Of a stretch of DNA of 64,000 nucleotides, positions 1 through 9,999 are shown in pieces (the stretch's first letter is position 1; every line of letters begins with the position of its first letter). The stretch is taken from positions 124,001 through 188,000 of the forward strand of contig NZ_CP117782.1 of the NCBI RefSeq assembly GCF_028657905.1, read 5' to 3'. This stretch comes from Burkholderia sp. FERM BP-3421. GTDB lineage: Bacteria; Pseudomonadota; Gammaproteobacteria; Burkholderiales; Burkholderiaceae. The position numbers and the translations under genes were made by a program. A model generated the notes under the pieces. It worked only from the letters and a program-made list of their open reading frames with translations, made no database searches and had not been told where the DNA came from.

Positions 1-630
1 GATCAGCGCGACCGTGACGCCGGCCGGACCGAGATTCTTTTGCGCGTGCGCGTAGATCATCGCGTAGCGGCTCGCGTCGAGCGGCCGCGACAGGAAGTCG
101 GACGACATGTCGACGATGAGCGGCGCGTCGTGCGGCGCGTCGGCGGGCGGCTCGAACTGCAGGCCCTCGACGGTTTCGTTCGACACGTAGTGCAGGTACG
201 CGGCATCGGGGGCGACCGCGAGCTGATCGAGCGCGGGCAAGCGGCGAAAGCCGCAGTCCTGGCCGCTCCACGCGATGCGCGCGGGGCCGACGCGCGCGGC
301 TTCGGCGCTCGCGCGGCTGCTCCAGTAGCCGGAATTCACGTACACGGGCGGCGCATGGCGGCGGCTCGCGAAGTTCATCGGGATCGTCGCGAACAACAGG
401 CTGCTGCCGCCTTGCAGGAACGTGATCGCGTAGCGCTCGGGCAGCCCGAGCAACGCGCGCAGGTTGCGTTCCGCCTCGTCGAGGATCGCGCGGAACCAGT
501 CGGATCGATGGCTCATGCCCAGCACCGACATGCCGGTTTCCGGCAGCGCGATGATGGCGTCGCGCGTCTGGCGCAGCACGGAGTCGGGCAATGCGCCGGG
601 GCCGCCGGAGAAATTCAGGGTATTGGACAT
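1..630 (-). CDS. serC: Phosphoserine aminotransferase-like protein, 3' part cut off by window edge
   Basis: PLP-dependent aminotransferase of the SerC family, which converts 3-phosphohydroxypyruvate and glutamate to phosphoserine in serine (and pyridoxal phosphate) synthesis. Only the first 210 residues are in the window. Visible signs are NFSGGPGALP near the N-terminus, GMSVLGMSHR, the QGGSS loop, VDMSSDFLSR, and the PLP lysine region AHAQKNLGPAG with Lys198. The start ATG (628-630) gives the expected N-terminus. The sequence is somewhat divergent from typical SerC, for example NFSGGPG for NFSAGP, so it may be a second copy rather than the main serC. Family assignment is firm; exact role is inferred. 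Confidence 0.85.
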   Translation of the reverse strand, partial: MSNTLNFSGGPGALPDSVLRQTRDAIIALPETGMSVLGMSHRSDWFRAILDEAERNLRALLGLPERYAITFLQGGSSLLFATIPMNFASRRHAPPVYVNSGYWSSRASAEAARVGPARIAWSGQDCGFRRLPALDQLAVAPDAAYLHYVSNETVEGLQFEPPADAPHDAPLIVDMSSDFLSRPLDASRYAMIYAHAQKNLGPAGVTVALI

Positions 631-939
631 CGTCGGGAGCAGGTCGATAGCGTTGAACCGGGCGACGGGCGGCGCGCATGCGGCGAGCAGTCCGTCAGTG
701 CGTGCAGGTTAGCGGCGCGGTATGCGGAACGAGGCGGGGAAGAGAGGGCGAATGTGCCGTCAATTCAAATAAAATTCCTTAATAATCAGATGGTTACTGA
801 ATATTTCGGTCAGCTTGATGCAAGCTGTTCGTGAGGTGCGGGGAGGGAGAACGGTGGCGCAGCGGTCGAAGGCCGCGCCGGTGTGGTCAGGATTGCGAAA
901 GGTTTTGGGCGGGGGAGCCGGACGCTCGGGCGCGCGATG
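631..939. other. Intergenic region upstream of the serC-like gene
   Basis: No gene seen. The part at about 760-810 is AT-rich compared with its surroundings and probably holds the minus-strand promoter of the serC-like gene. A short perfect inverted repeat, CAGCTT-gatgc-AAGCTG at 811-827, could be a regulator site or the end of the upstream transcript; there is no T-run after it on either strand. Confidence 0.4.
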
Positions 940-1896
940 TCAGGCGGCCTCGGCGGCGTCCAGCAGCGCCGAGGCCGCGGGGATGAGCTTGCCGATCCGC
1001 CAGGCATCTCCGGCGGCTTCGGCCGTGGCAAGGAAGCCGGTCGTCCACAGCCCCGCGTAGAAGTACATCGCGCGGCGGGCGTCGCCCGTCAGCGCGCAAC
1101 TGTCGATCAGCGCGTCGCCATAGGCGCGGCCCGTGTCGCCGACGTCGGCGGCCAGGTAGGCGAGCGTCGAGCCGACCTGCAACAGCGGATCGCCGTAGCA
1201 CACGAAATCGATGTCGATGAAGCCGCTCAGCGCACCGTTGTCGACGATCACGTTCTTGGTCGTCAGGTCGTCGAGAAAGCACACCGGCTGGCAGGCCTCG
1301 AAATAGGGTTCGAGTGTGGCGCGCACTGTGCGCAGTCGCGCGCGCAGGCGGCCGAGCGGTGTCGGGGCGTCGTTGACGGAGGCCGTGGCCGGCGCGCCGA
1401 ACAGATCGGTCCAGTGCGCGAGCGCGGCGTCCTGGCCGACCGGCGCCCAGCCGAAGCCGTGGCTGCGCGGCAGGCCGGCGACGCGACGCTGGCAATCGGC
1501 CACATGCCCGGCGACGCGGATCATCTGGTCTGCGCGCATCGAGGGCAGTGCGAATCTCAGGTCGAAGCCGTCGAGCCAGTTCAGGATCACGAAGGATCCG
1601 CCCGACGTGAGCGGGCCGACCGCGAGCACGTGCTGGACCGGCACGCCGAGCGCGCGCAGCGCGCCGAGATTGTGTGCGGTGTAGGCGAACGTGCTGCGCT
1701 GGGGGCTGATGCGCAGGACCACCTTCCGCCCGTCGGGCAGGTCGGCGCGGTAGATCGTGTTGCCGCTTTGCGTGAGGAGTTGCGGCACGAGCGCGAGCGG
1801 CTCGACCTGCAAGGCGCGCCGGATCAGGGCCGCGGCGGCTTCGGGGCCGTGCGGAGGCGCGGCGTCGCACGACGCCGGCAGTGCTTGAATGGACAT
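940..1896 (-). CDS. Phosphotransferase-fold (APH family) protein
   Basis: 318-residue cytoplasmic protein of the aminoglycoside phosphotransferase/choline kinase fold. The N-lobe has RADLPDGRKVVLRI, giving the ATP-binding lysine region. The catalytic loop reads FLDDLTTKNVIVDN (Asp210, Asn215) and the metal-binding segment is FIDIDF (Asp228). The histidine usual in the catalytic HxDxxxxN loop is replaced by leucine, while the aspartate and asparagine are kept, so the protein may still act as a kinase. The substrate cannot be told; members act on aminoglycosides, choline, homoserine, fructosamine or other small molecules. It lies alone, in the same direction as the serC-like gene, with a 309-base gap. 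Start ATG at 1894-1896. Confidence 0.7.
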   Translation of the reverse strand: MSIQALPASCDAAPPHGPEAAAALIRRALQVEPLALVPQLLTQSGNTIYRADLPDGRKVVLRISPQRSTFAYTAHNLGALRALGVPVQHVLAVGPLTSGGSFVILNWLDGFDLRFALPSMRADQMIRVAGHVADCQRRVAGLPRSHGFGWAPVGQDAALAHWTDLFGAPATASVNDAPTPLGRLRARLRTVRATLEPYFEACQPVCFLDDLTTKNVIVDNGALSGFIDIDFVCYGDPLLQVGSTLAYLAADVGDTGRAYGDALIDSCALTGDARRAMYFYAGLWTTGFLATAEAAGDAWRIGKLIPAASALLDAAEAA

Positions 1897-2125
1897 GACC
1901 CGATTTCCCCGTTTGCTTTAGGTATGCAAAACGCCGGCCGCCGGGTGGGCGCGCGCTGGCAATACGCGCGCCGCCGACGCGCTGCAGCGAATGGCTCAGA
2001 CTATAAGACGCGTTGTTTCGCGTGGCCTTTCGATCTGGATTACATGTGTTACGCGCGATGACATGTCGCCCGTCGGCAGGGCCGCGTTCATTAGGCGGCG
2101 TGACGGGGTGTTACGTGCGATGACA

Positions 2126-2184
2126 GTGCGTGTGCGTGTGCGTGTGCGTGTGCGTGTGCGTGTGCGTGTGCGTGTGCGTGTGCG
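2126..2184. repeat. Hexanucleotide microsatellite (TGTGCG)n, about 10 copies
   Basis: An uninterrupted run of about 9.8 copies of TGTGCG. It lies between the APH-family gene and the small exported protein gene and ends 45 bases downstream of the stop codon of the latter (minus strand). It reads through as an Arg-Thr repeat in one open frame, but nothing suggests that frame is used. Such a pure repeat is expected to change copy number by slippage. The rest of the 1897-2228 gap shows no gene. Confidence 0.9.
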
Positions 2185-2228
2185 CGGCGGGGGCGGGAAG
2201 ATCCGTCCCCGATGCGCGCATGTGACGG

Positions 2229-2513
2229 CTAGTTCGGATACAGGGTGTCGCGCGGGAAGAACATGCGCGGCTCGAAAGGCGGCAAGACGACGGTCGCGCC
2301 CGCGGCCGTCAGGCGTACGTCGCAGGTCTGGTCGAGCAGCTGGCCCCGCCGGTAGATGAATGCGCCCGGGCCGCCGTTGCAGGGCGAGGCGTGTTCCAGG
2401 AGGTGAAGTTCGCGACCGTTCGACAGGGGGCGCGTGATGGCGAAGCCGTCGGCTTGCGCCGCCGTGAAGCCGAAGAGGGCGGCGACGCCGACGATGAAGT
2501 GTGCGATCCGCAT
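2229..2513 (-). CDS. Small exported protein of unknown function
   Basis: 94 residues starting MRIAHFIVGVAALFGF, with a clear Sec signal peptide likely cut after TAAQA (about residue 21). The mature part is about 73 residues with two cysteines, one in SPCNGGPG and one in QTCDVRL, which could form a disulfide in the periplasm. No family recognised. A longer frame runs upstream but the ATG at 2511-2513 is the one that gives the signal peptide. The microsatellite lies just after its stop. Confidence 0.6.
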   Translation of the reverse strand: MRIAHFIVGVAALFGFTAAQADGFAITRPLSNGRELHLLEHASPCNGGPGAFIYRRGQLLDQTCDVRLTAAGATVVLPPFEPRMFFPRDTLYPN

Positions 2514-3069
2514 GATGACGATTCCCAAGGTCGGCCGGATGACGCGCACCGGTCGGCCGCCGACGAGCCGGAACCGGTGTGGGTGCAGCGAAGTGCGTGA
2601 TGTCGACAGGATACGCCCGCTGTGGCGGCGCGTGAGCCGGGGGGAATGCGGGGGCATCTTGCGTGGCGCTCGCGGCGGCGGCGGGTTTCGCCGTCGTGTG
2701 TTTTCTCCGCGCCGGCGTGACTGCTGCCTGACGGATGGCCGGCGGTCCGCTTGCGCCGTATCTCGATGCCTGGGGCTTGGGTTGGTCGGCAGGCGCAACG
2801 AAACGGGCGTTGTGCAAGGTCGAAACTGTCTATTTCGCTTCGAATTGGGTTTTTGCAAACGGAAGGGTGTTTCAGCGGATTATTGCCCTGCGGGCGATTG
2901 CTTTTGGTAATACACTCACAAAGTGGATTTTCTGCAATGGATTGCATCCAATTTCATTGAATCTGAAATTCCCATTGATGCTCCATTCTGCGGCATGAAG
3001 GCTTCGCTGATTTGACTTGATCGGCGCGAGTCGCCATGCCGAACCCTCTGCGCTACTTCTCTCACAAAA
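2514..3069. other. Intergenic region, AT-rich in its right half
   Basis: Separates two divergent genes and holds no convincing coding sequence. From about 2810 to 3000 the base composition becomes clearly AT-richer than the rest of the neighbourhood, which fits a promoter region and possible foreign origin of the acetyltransferase gene downstream. I could not pick a convincing -35/-10 pair. Confidence 0.4.
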
Positions 3070-3789
3070 ATGAACGTAACCACGTCGGACGACTGCACCG
3101 GGATCCTGCCGAACCACCCGATGTCCAAGCATTTCATCGTATTCGGGTACCGGGACGGCGCCTATTCAACGATTCCCAACAACTTCTTCAGGAATTGGTT
3201 CGACGAAGAGGCGCAGATCGGGACGTTCCACATCGGGAAGGGGTCGGGCCTGGGTGTCGGGTCGATTGCGAAGTACGACGCGGGCCTTCAGAGTCTCAGG
3301 CTCGGGAAATATGTCGCGGGCGGACTGCGGCTGCGCTTCCTGCTGAACGGTCAGCACGAGACGCGCACCATATCGACCTGCATGTTCAGCGTGTTCGGCG
3401 ATGGCCTGCGCAATGCCCCGCCGCCGCAGTACGGCGATACCGTCATTCACAACGATGTATGGATCGGGGATGAGGCGTTGTTCCTGGGCGGCAGCGAAGT
3501 GCAGAGCGGATGCGTGATCGGCGCGCGCACGGTCGTGCCGCCGAATTTCCGCTCGGAGCCTTATGGCATTTATGTCGGATCGCCTGCGCGGTTGGTCAAG
3601 TTCAGGTTCCCCGAGCGCGTGCGCGAAAGCCTGATCGACCTCGCATGGTGGGATATGCCGCTGCAATGGATCAAGCAGTATAACGATGCGTTCCTGGCGG
3701 ATCTGACCGAGGATGAAGGGCAGGCGCTTGAGGTGCTGGCGGAGTTGAAGCGGGCGAAGACGAGTGCAGTGCAGGTGGCGTCGGCGTAA
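3070..3789 (+). CDS. Hexapeptide-repeat acetyltransferase, Vat/CatB (XAT) type
   Basis: 239-residue left-handed beta-helix acyltransferase resembling the xenobiotic acetyltransferase group (streptogramin Vat and CatB chloramphenicol enzymes). Seen: IGTFHIGKGSGLGVGSIAK and LRLGKYVAGG coils, the loop with a likely catalytic histidine in NGQHETRTIS, DTVIHNDVWIGDEALFLGG, then GCVIGARTVVPPNF, YGIYVGSPARLVKFRF and the C-terminal LAWWDMPLQWI helix region. These enzymes move acetyl from acetyl-CoA to a hydroxyl group. The real substrate is unknown; drug, polysaccharide or another acceptor are all possible. The ATG at 3070 has no strong ribosome site; an in-frame ATG at 3121 is an alternative. The AT-rich upstream DNA hints at transfer. 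Confidence 0.75.
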   Translation: MNVTTSDDCTGILPNHPMSKHFIVFGYRDGAYSTIPNNFFRNWFDEEAQIGTFHIGKGSGLGVGSIAKYDAGLQSLRLGKYVAGGLRLRFLLNGQHETRTISTCMFSVFGDGLRNAPPPQYGDTVIHNDVWIGDEALFLGGSEVQSGCVIGARTVVPPNFRSEPYGIYVGSPARLVKFRFPERVRESLIDLAWWDMPLQWIKQYNDAFLADLTEDEGQALEVLAELKRAKTSAVQVASA

Positions 3790-3994
3790 AGGGTGATCTT
3801 TCTCCGGCGGTGCGGGATCGTGATGCGCGCTGGCGGCAGAATGCGAACAACTCGCCAGGCAAGGCGCGGCTCGACGATGCTCTTGTGGGACGACGCAGGC
3901 AACGCGGTTCGGTGCCCGCGTTGCCCGATACGACGCAAGGCAGTCGAGTCGGCCGCGTGCCGATTTTTGTGCATTGCTTGGAGGAATATCTGTA

Positions 3995-4627
3995 ATGAGA
4001 ACGCTGACTGCTTCGATCTTGCTGATGGTTCTGTCGAGCGCTGCGCTTGCCGGGAGTCAATCCTTGTCTGCGGGAGAGGGGGGCGGGGTTGATGAGCTGG
4101 TAGCCCGGGTGTATGGAATACCATATCGCGATGCTGTCTGCGCGTTCAGCAATATCGATAAGGGCACCGGAAAGTATCTGAATAGAAAATTCAACGACAA
4201 AAAGATTCGCGAAGAAATTTATCGGAAGACGTTTGGCGATGTTTTGTCGGTGAGTCTGTTTGATAAATTGAAGCGCCAATGCGTCGATGCGACTCGCGCG
4301 GGCTTGAAGCCGGATTTCAGGACGGGCGATCTGGATGAGGAAGATGGCAACCTGTTTGACGCAGCGCCCACATTGAAGGTGACCGCCAGACCGGTGATCA
4401 TTCAGAAGAGTGCTGCACGGCTGCGTCTCAAGGTGCTGTGGCGGGCATCCTATGGGGGCGCGGACGCTTCCCCGGCGATCGACGGGCGGACCGACCTGAT
4501 ATTGATTCGGGAAGGCGGGGGCTGGCGTATCGACGACGCGATTGCCAATCCGGCGTTTGCTTATCGCGATTTCGACATCATTGATTTCGACAATGCGACG
4601 GCGCGGGTGCACCTGCGGGAAGAGTGA
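3995..4627 (+). CDS. Exported protein of unknown function
   Basis: 210 residues starting MRTLTASILLMVLSSAALA, a textbook signal peptide cleaved near residue 19. The GAGGAA ribosome site at 3981-3986 fixes the ATG at 3995. The mature protein is rich in charged residues, with two cysteines (AVCAFSN, KRQCVDA). The second half has alternating strand-like segments ending RTDLILIREGGGWRIDDAI, a pattern seen in DUF3828-like and NTF2-like exported proteins; this is only a resemblance. It is likely periplasmic. AT content is higher than in neighbouring housekeeping genes. No partner gene is apparent. Confidence 0.6.
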   Translation: MRTLTASILLMVLSSAALAGSQSLSAGEGGGVDELVARVYGIPYRDAVCAFSNIDKGTGKYLNRKFNDKKIREEIYRKTFGDVLSVSLFDKLKRQCVDATRAGLKPDFRTGDLDEEDGNLFDAAPTLKVTARPVIIQKSAARLRLKVLWRASYGGADASPAIDGRTDLILIREGGGWRIDDAIANPAFAYRDFDIIDFDNATARVHLREE

Positions 4628-4865
4628 TGGGCATTGGCTCTGCGGGTAGCGCGGGATGGATCGAACGGCGTGGGCCAATCATTTGCGGATCATGCTCCGT
4701 CGCTCCGTCGCGCTGGATACTGCTGCGATGCGCGGTTCCGCATGTTTGGGCTCGAATGCACTGCAGGAGGCGTGACGGCATACGAACCACACGCAATGGC
4801 CGTATGCCGTCAGCAAGCGATGGACCTGGGCGACGCCGGCAGACCGCGGGCGTAGCGAAACCGGC

Positions 4866-5498
4866 TTACTTCAACGACGATTGTGCATCCTGCGTCGAGA
4901 GCATCCGCTCCACATACCGCGCGATCATATCGATCTCCAGATTCACCCGGCTCCCCGTCTTCAGATGCCGCAGCGTGGTCACTTCGATCGTATGCGGAAT
5001 CAGATTGATCGAGAACTCGCATCCGTCCTCGCGATCCTCGACCCGGTTCACCGTGAGACTCACGCCGTTGACCGTCACCGAGCCCTTGTACGCGAGATAA
5101 CGCCCGAGTTCGCGCGGCGCGAGCACGCGCAGCTCATGCGACTCGCCCACCGGCGCGAAATGCGAGACGACGCCGAGCCCGTCGACATGCCCCGACACGA
5201 TATGCCCGCCGAGCCGGTCATGCGCGCGCAGCGCCTTCTCCAGGTTCACCTCGCCCGGCTCGGCGAGGCCGGCCGTCTTGTTGAGGCTCTCGCGCGACAC
5301 CTCGACGTCGAACGTGTGCGCGGTCTTGCCGATCGCCGTCATGCATGCGCCCTGGATCGCGATGCTGTCGCCGAGCGCGACGTCGGCGAGATCCAGCCCG
5401 CCCGCATGCACGGTCAGGCGCACCCCTGCGTCGGGCGAGGTGCCCAGCGGCGTGATGGTTTCAATACGGCCGACTGCCGCGACGATTCCGGTAAACAT
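4866..5498 (-). CDS. ribE: Riboflavin synthase, alpha chain
   Basis: 210 residues. Converts two molecules of 6,7-dimethyl-8-ribityllumazine to riboflavin and the pyrimidinedione. The diagnostic MFTGIV N-terminus is present. Two tandem lumazine-binding repeats are visible: the first with GDSIAIQGACMTA and GHIVSGHVDG, the second with GSVTVNGVSLTVN and IPHTIEVTTL. I chose ATG 5496-5498 because family members start MFTGIV; another ATG at 5511-5513, directly after the ribD stop (TGAATG), would add five residues. Last gene of a hemL-ribD-ribE run. Confidence 0.95.
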   Translation of the reverse strand: MFTGIVAAVGRIETITPLGTSPDAGVRLTVHAGGLDLADVALGDSIAIQGACMTAIGKTAHTFDVEVSRESLNKTAGLAEPGEVNLEKALRAHDRLGGHIVSGHVDGLGVVSHFAPVGESHELRVLAPRELGRYLAYKGSVTVNGVSLTVNRVEDREDGCEFSINLIPHTIEVTTLRHLKTGSRVNLEIDMIARYVERMLSTQDAQSSLK

Positions 5499-5513
5499 CG
5501 TGGTTGATTCCAT

Positions 5514-6635
5514 TCAAGTTGAGAGGGGAGCGGGCGCGAAGCGCGCAAGCACGCGCAGATCGTCGCCCACCCGATCGATACTGTGAAACGCGAATCTGAC
5601 GCGTGCATCGAGCGTGGCCGGCGCCGCGAGATCGAACATGCCGGCCGCGTCGCGGCCCAGCAGGCTCGGCGCGAGATAGACGAGCAGCTCGTCGACGCAT
5701 TGCTCGCGCAGCAGCGAGCCGTTCAGCTTGTGACCCGCCTCCACGTGCAATTCGTTGATGCCGCGCTGGCCGAGCGCCGCGAGCATCGCGCCCAGGTCGA
5801 CCTTGCCGTGCGCGTTCGCGCGCGGCGCGATCTCCGCGCCGCGCGCGCGCAGCGCGTCGGCGCGCGCCTCGCCCGCCGCGTCGAGCGCGCCGCAGAAGAT
5901 CAGGAGCGGCTCGCCTTCGAGCAGATGCGCGTCGAGCGGCAGTTCGAGCCGGCTGTCGACCAGCACGCGCCGCGGCTGGCGCGGCGTATCGATGCCGCGC
6001 ACGGTCAGGTGCGGATTGTCCTCGCGCACGGTGCCGATCCCGGTCAGGATCGCGCAGGCGCGCGCGCGCCACGCATGGCCGTCGGCGCGTGCCTCCTCGC
6101 CCGTGATCCACTGGCTCTCGCCCGTCGGCAGCGCGGTGCGGCCGTCGAGCGACGCGGCGCTCTTCATGCGCACCCAGGGCCGGCCGCGCGTCATCCGCGA
6201 CACGAAGCCGATGTTGAGTTCGTACGCCTCCTGCGCGAGCAGCCCGCAGCGCACGTCGATGCCCGCATCGCGCAGCATCGTGAGCCCGCGGCCCGACACC
6301 TGGGGATTCGGGTCTTCCATCGCGGCGATCACGCGGCCCACCTGCGCGTCGATCAGCCCGAGCGCGCACGGCGGCGTGCGGCCGAAGTGGCTGCACGGTT
6401 CGAGCGTCACATACACGGTCGCGCCGCGCAGGTCGTGGCCGCGCGCGCGCGCGTCCTTCATCGCCTGTACTTCCGCGTGGTCCTGGCCGGCGGGCTGGGT
6501 GAAGCCCTCGCCGATCACGACGTCGTCCTTGACGATCACGCAGCCGACGCGCGGGTTCGGCGTGGTCGTGAACATGCCGCGCGCCGCGAGGGCGAGCGCC
6601 TGCTGCATCCGTGCGAAATCGCTGTCCGAGAACAT
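5514..6635 (-). CDS. ribD: Bifunctional diaminohydroxyphosphoribosylaminopyrimidine deaminase / reductase
   Basis: 373 residues. Carries out the second and third steps of riboflavin synthesis. The N-terminal deaminase has HAEVQAM (His53, Glu55) and the zinc cysteines in PCSHFGRTPPC (Cys81, Cys90). The C-terminal reductase (from about residue 150) has RPWVRMKSAASLDGRTA, GIGTVREDNPHLTVR and INELHVEAGHKLNGSLL. The stop abuts ribE, and hemL ends 17 bases upstream, so the three genes are very likely co-transcribed. Confidence 0.95.
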   Translation of the reverse strand: MFSDSDFARMQQALALAARGMFTTTPNPRVGCVIVKDDVVIGEGFTQPAGQDHAEVQAMKDARARGHDLRGATVYVTLEPCSHFGRTPPCALGLIDAQVGRVIAAMEDPNPQVSGRGLTMLRDAGIDVRCGLLAQEAYELNIGFVSRMTRGRPWVRMKSAASLDGRTALPTGESQWITGEEARADGHAWRARACAILTGIGTVREDNPHLTVRGIDTPRQPRRVLVDSRLELPLDAHLLEGEPLLIFCGALDAAGEARADALRARGAEIAPRANAHGKVDLGAMLAALGQRGINELHVEAGHKLNGSLLREQCVDELLVYLAPSLLGRDAAGMFDLAAPATLDARVRFAFHSIDRVGDDLRVLARFAPAPLST

Positions 6636-6652
6636 CGGCGCGCCGCTCCCGC

Positions 6653-7936
<1,284 letters not shown>

Positions 7937-8070
7937 GGTTGGGACCTGCGAGAGAGGGGCGGCGGTTGCGGCGGGAGCGCCGCGGCCCGCGCCGGGCTGG
8001 ACGATCGTTCGATTGTACCGGAGAGCCGCGCGGCGGGCCGGCCGGCCCCGTGCGGCGCTTGCGCGCGGGC

Positions 8071-8526
8071 TCAGCCGCGCGGCGGCTTGCGCTTGCCGGT
8101 CAGCTCGGCCCAGCGTTTCTCGAGGGCGCCTTCCGCCATCGGCTTGATCGAGATGCCGGAGGTTTGCGCGTCCCAGGTTTGCACCGAGAATGGATGCACG
8201 CGCAACGCATCGCGCGGGATCACGACTTCCGAGTGGCCGTCGACGAGCCAGTCGTAGACGAAGTCGATGCACAGCCGGTAGCCGCGCCTGGTGTTCGGGT
8301 CGGGCACCTCGTACGGTGCGCGGGTCACGTAGCCGGAGCCGAACACGCCCTTGGGCTCCTTTGCGACCCGGTGCAGGAAGACCCGGTCGCCGGGCAGGAT
8401 GCTGCGCGAGAATCCGCAGCCCCAGACGTCCGCGACCGCCTCGCCGGCTTTCACGCGGGCGGCGACGTCGGGCAGCTCGGGCCACGGCCACTTCTTGGGG
8501 CTCCAGATCAGCAGGAAGGCGGTCAT
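8071..8526 (-). CDS. EVE/PUA-like domain protein
   Basis: 151 residues. Starts MTAFLLIWSPKKWPWPEL, then has DVWGCGFSRSILPGDRVFLHRV and GVFGSGYVTRAPYEV, the tryptophan-rich start and 'GDRVFLHR ... GIxGxGxV' strand pattern of the EVE domain, a PUA-fold module found alone or with restriction nucleases and thought to read modified bases or nucleotides. Here it has only a short C-terminal tail and no fused nuclease. Function unknown. Start ATG at 8524-8526; it diverges from the exporter at 8697. Confidence 0.6.
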   Translation of the reverse strand: MTAFLLIWSPKKWPWPELPDVAARVKAGEAVADVWGCGFSRSILPGDRVFLHRVAKEPKGVFGSGYVTRAPYEVPDPNTRRGYRLCIDFVYDWLVDGHSEVVIPRDALRVHPFSVQTWDAQTSGISIKPMAEGALEKRWAELTGKRKPPRG

Positions 8527-8696
8527 GTCGACGGGGCGCGCGGCGGGCAAAAGCGCGAGCTTACCCGATGGCGGCGGGTCGTGGCGGCGGCGCGTCCCGA
8601 TGGGGTCGCGTACAATCAGGAGCATGCGGCGGCCGGTGTGGCCGCTTTCGCTGTGCCCAGCCGGCGCGCGTCGGCTGGCTTCTTCCGTGGAACCCC

Positions 8697-9911
8697 ATGT
8701 CTCATGTCGTCAGACGCCGGCCCGATGGCCGGCTGATCCTGTTGCTCGGCGCGCTGGCCGCGTGTGGGCCGATCGCCACCGATATGTACCTGCCGAGCCT
8801 GCCGTCGATCGCCGATGGCTTCGGCGTCGGCGCGGCTGCCGCGCAGCGTACGCTGACCACCTTCATGGCGGGTTTCTCGATCGGCATGCTGCTGTATGGT
8901 CCGCTGTCCGACACCTACGGCCGCCGGCCGGTGCTGCTCGGCGGCATCGCGCTGTTTACGCTTGCGAGCATCGGCTGTTTTCTGTCGCCGTCGATCGACG
9001 TGCTGGTGGTGATGCGTTTTCTGCAGGCGTTCGGCGCGGGGGCGGCGTCGGTGCTGTCACGGGCGATCGCGCGGGATGCGCATGAGCCGACGGATGCGGC
9101 GAAGGTGCTGTCGATGGTGGCGATCGTCACGGCGGTCGGGCCGTTGCTTGCGCCGTTGCTGGGTGGGCAGATCTTGCGTTTCGTGGGCTGGCGGGGCGTG
9201 TTCGTGGTACTTGCGCTGGTGGGTGCGGCCTGTGCCGTGACGGCGTTCCTGCGCGTGCCGGAGACCTGGCCGCGCGAGCGGCGCGCGAGTTCCGCCGTGC
9301 TGCGTTCGTTCGCCGCGTATGGCCGGATCGTCGCCGATCCGGTGGCCTGGGGGCACATGCTGTGCGGCGGGATGGCCTTTGCGGCGATGTTCTCGTATAT
9401 CACGGCGACGCCGTTCGTTTATATCGATTACTTCCATGTCTCGCCGCAGCATTATGGGCTGCTGTTCGGGCTCAACGTGGTCGGCATCATGATCGGCAAC
9501 CTGATGAATACGCGCCTGGTCGGCCGGCTCGGATCGCTGAGGATCATCGCGGGCGCGTCGCTGGTGAGCAGCGTGGCGTCGCTGGCGGTCGCGCTGGTCG
9601 CGCTGACGGGGTGGGGCGGGCTGTGGTCGATCGTCGTGTGTCTGTTCTTCGTGGTGGGGGTGGTGGGGATCCTGTCCGCGAACTGCACGACCGATCTGAT
9701 GCAGCGTTATCCGCATAACGCAGGCGCGGCGGCGGCGGTGTTCGGCGCGATGCAGCTCGCGTTGGGCGCTGTCGCGAGTGTCGCGATCGGGGCGCTCGCC
9801 GACGGTACGCCGTTTGGGATGGGCGTGACGATCGGGGTGATCGGGGTGTTGTGCTTCGGCGGGCGCACGTTGGTGTTGCGGTGGCACGGGCGGCCGGTGC
9901 GGGGGGATTGA
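8697..9911 (+). CDS. Bcr/CflA-family multidrug efflux transporter (MFS)
   Basis: 404-residue inner-membrane protein with about 12 transmembrane segments. MFS drug:H+ antiporter signs are PIATDMYLPSLPSIADGFG after helix 1, the motif-A loop YGPLSDTYGRRPVLLGG between helices 2 and 3, and RAIARDAHEPTDAAKVLS after helix 4, all typical of Bcr/CflA proteins (sulfonamide, bicyclomycin, chloramphenicol export in relatives). Start ATG at 8697 begins MSHVVRRRPDGR, before the first hydrophobic helix. Real substrate unknown. Confidence 0.85.
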   Translation: MSHVVRRRPDGRLILLLGALAACGPIATDMYLPSLPSIADGFGVGAAAAQRTLTTFMAGFSIGMLLYGPLSDTYGRRPVLLGGIALFTLASIGCFLSPSIDVLVVMRFLQAFGAGAASVLSRAIARDAHEPTDAAKVLSMVAIVTAVGPLLAPLLGGQILRFVGWRGVFVVLALVGAACAVTAFLRVPETWPRERRASSAVLRSFAAYGRIVADPVAWGHMLCGGMAFAAMFSYITATPFVYIDYFHVSPQHYGLLFGLNVVGIMIGNLMNTRLVGRLGSLRIIAGASLVSSVASLAVALVALTGWGGLWSIVVCLFFVVGVVGILSANCTTDLMQRYPHNAGAAAAVFGAMQLALGAVASVAIGALADGTPFGMGVTIGVIGVLCFGGRTLVLRWHGRPVRGD

Positions 9912-9999
9912 CGGTTGTTTGCTTCGCGCTCTGGGTTTGTCGTGGATGTCCTGTGAGGGTGTTGGTCTATTCGCGTCGCCCCTCCCCGGGGCAGGGGTC

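Noticed and set aside
2126..2184. Tandem repeat considered as a CRISPR array
   Set aside because: Unit is six bases with no spacers; it is a simple microsatellite.
4866..5513. FMN riboswitch searched for near the riboflavin genes
   Set aside because: No conserved RFN-type sequence upstream of ribE, ribD or hemL; the group starts with hemL, and FMN switches in this genus usually sit before ribB.
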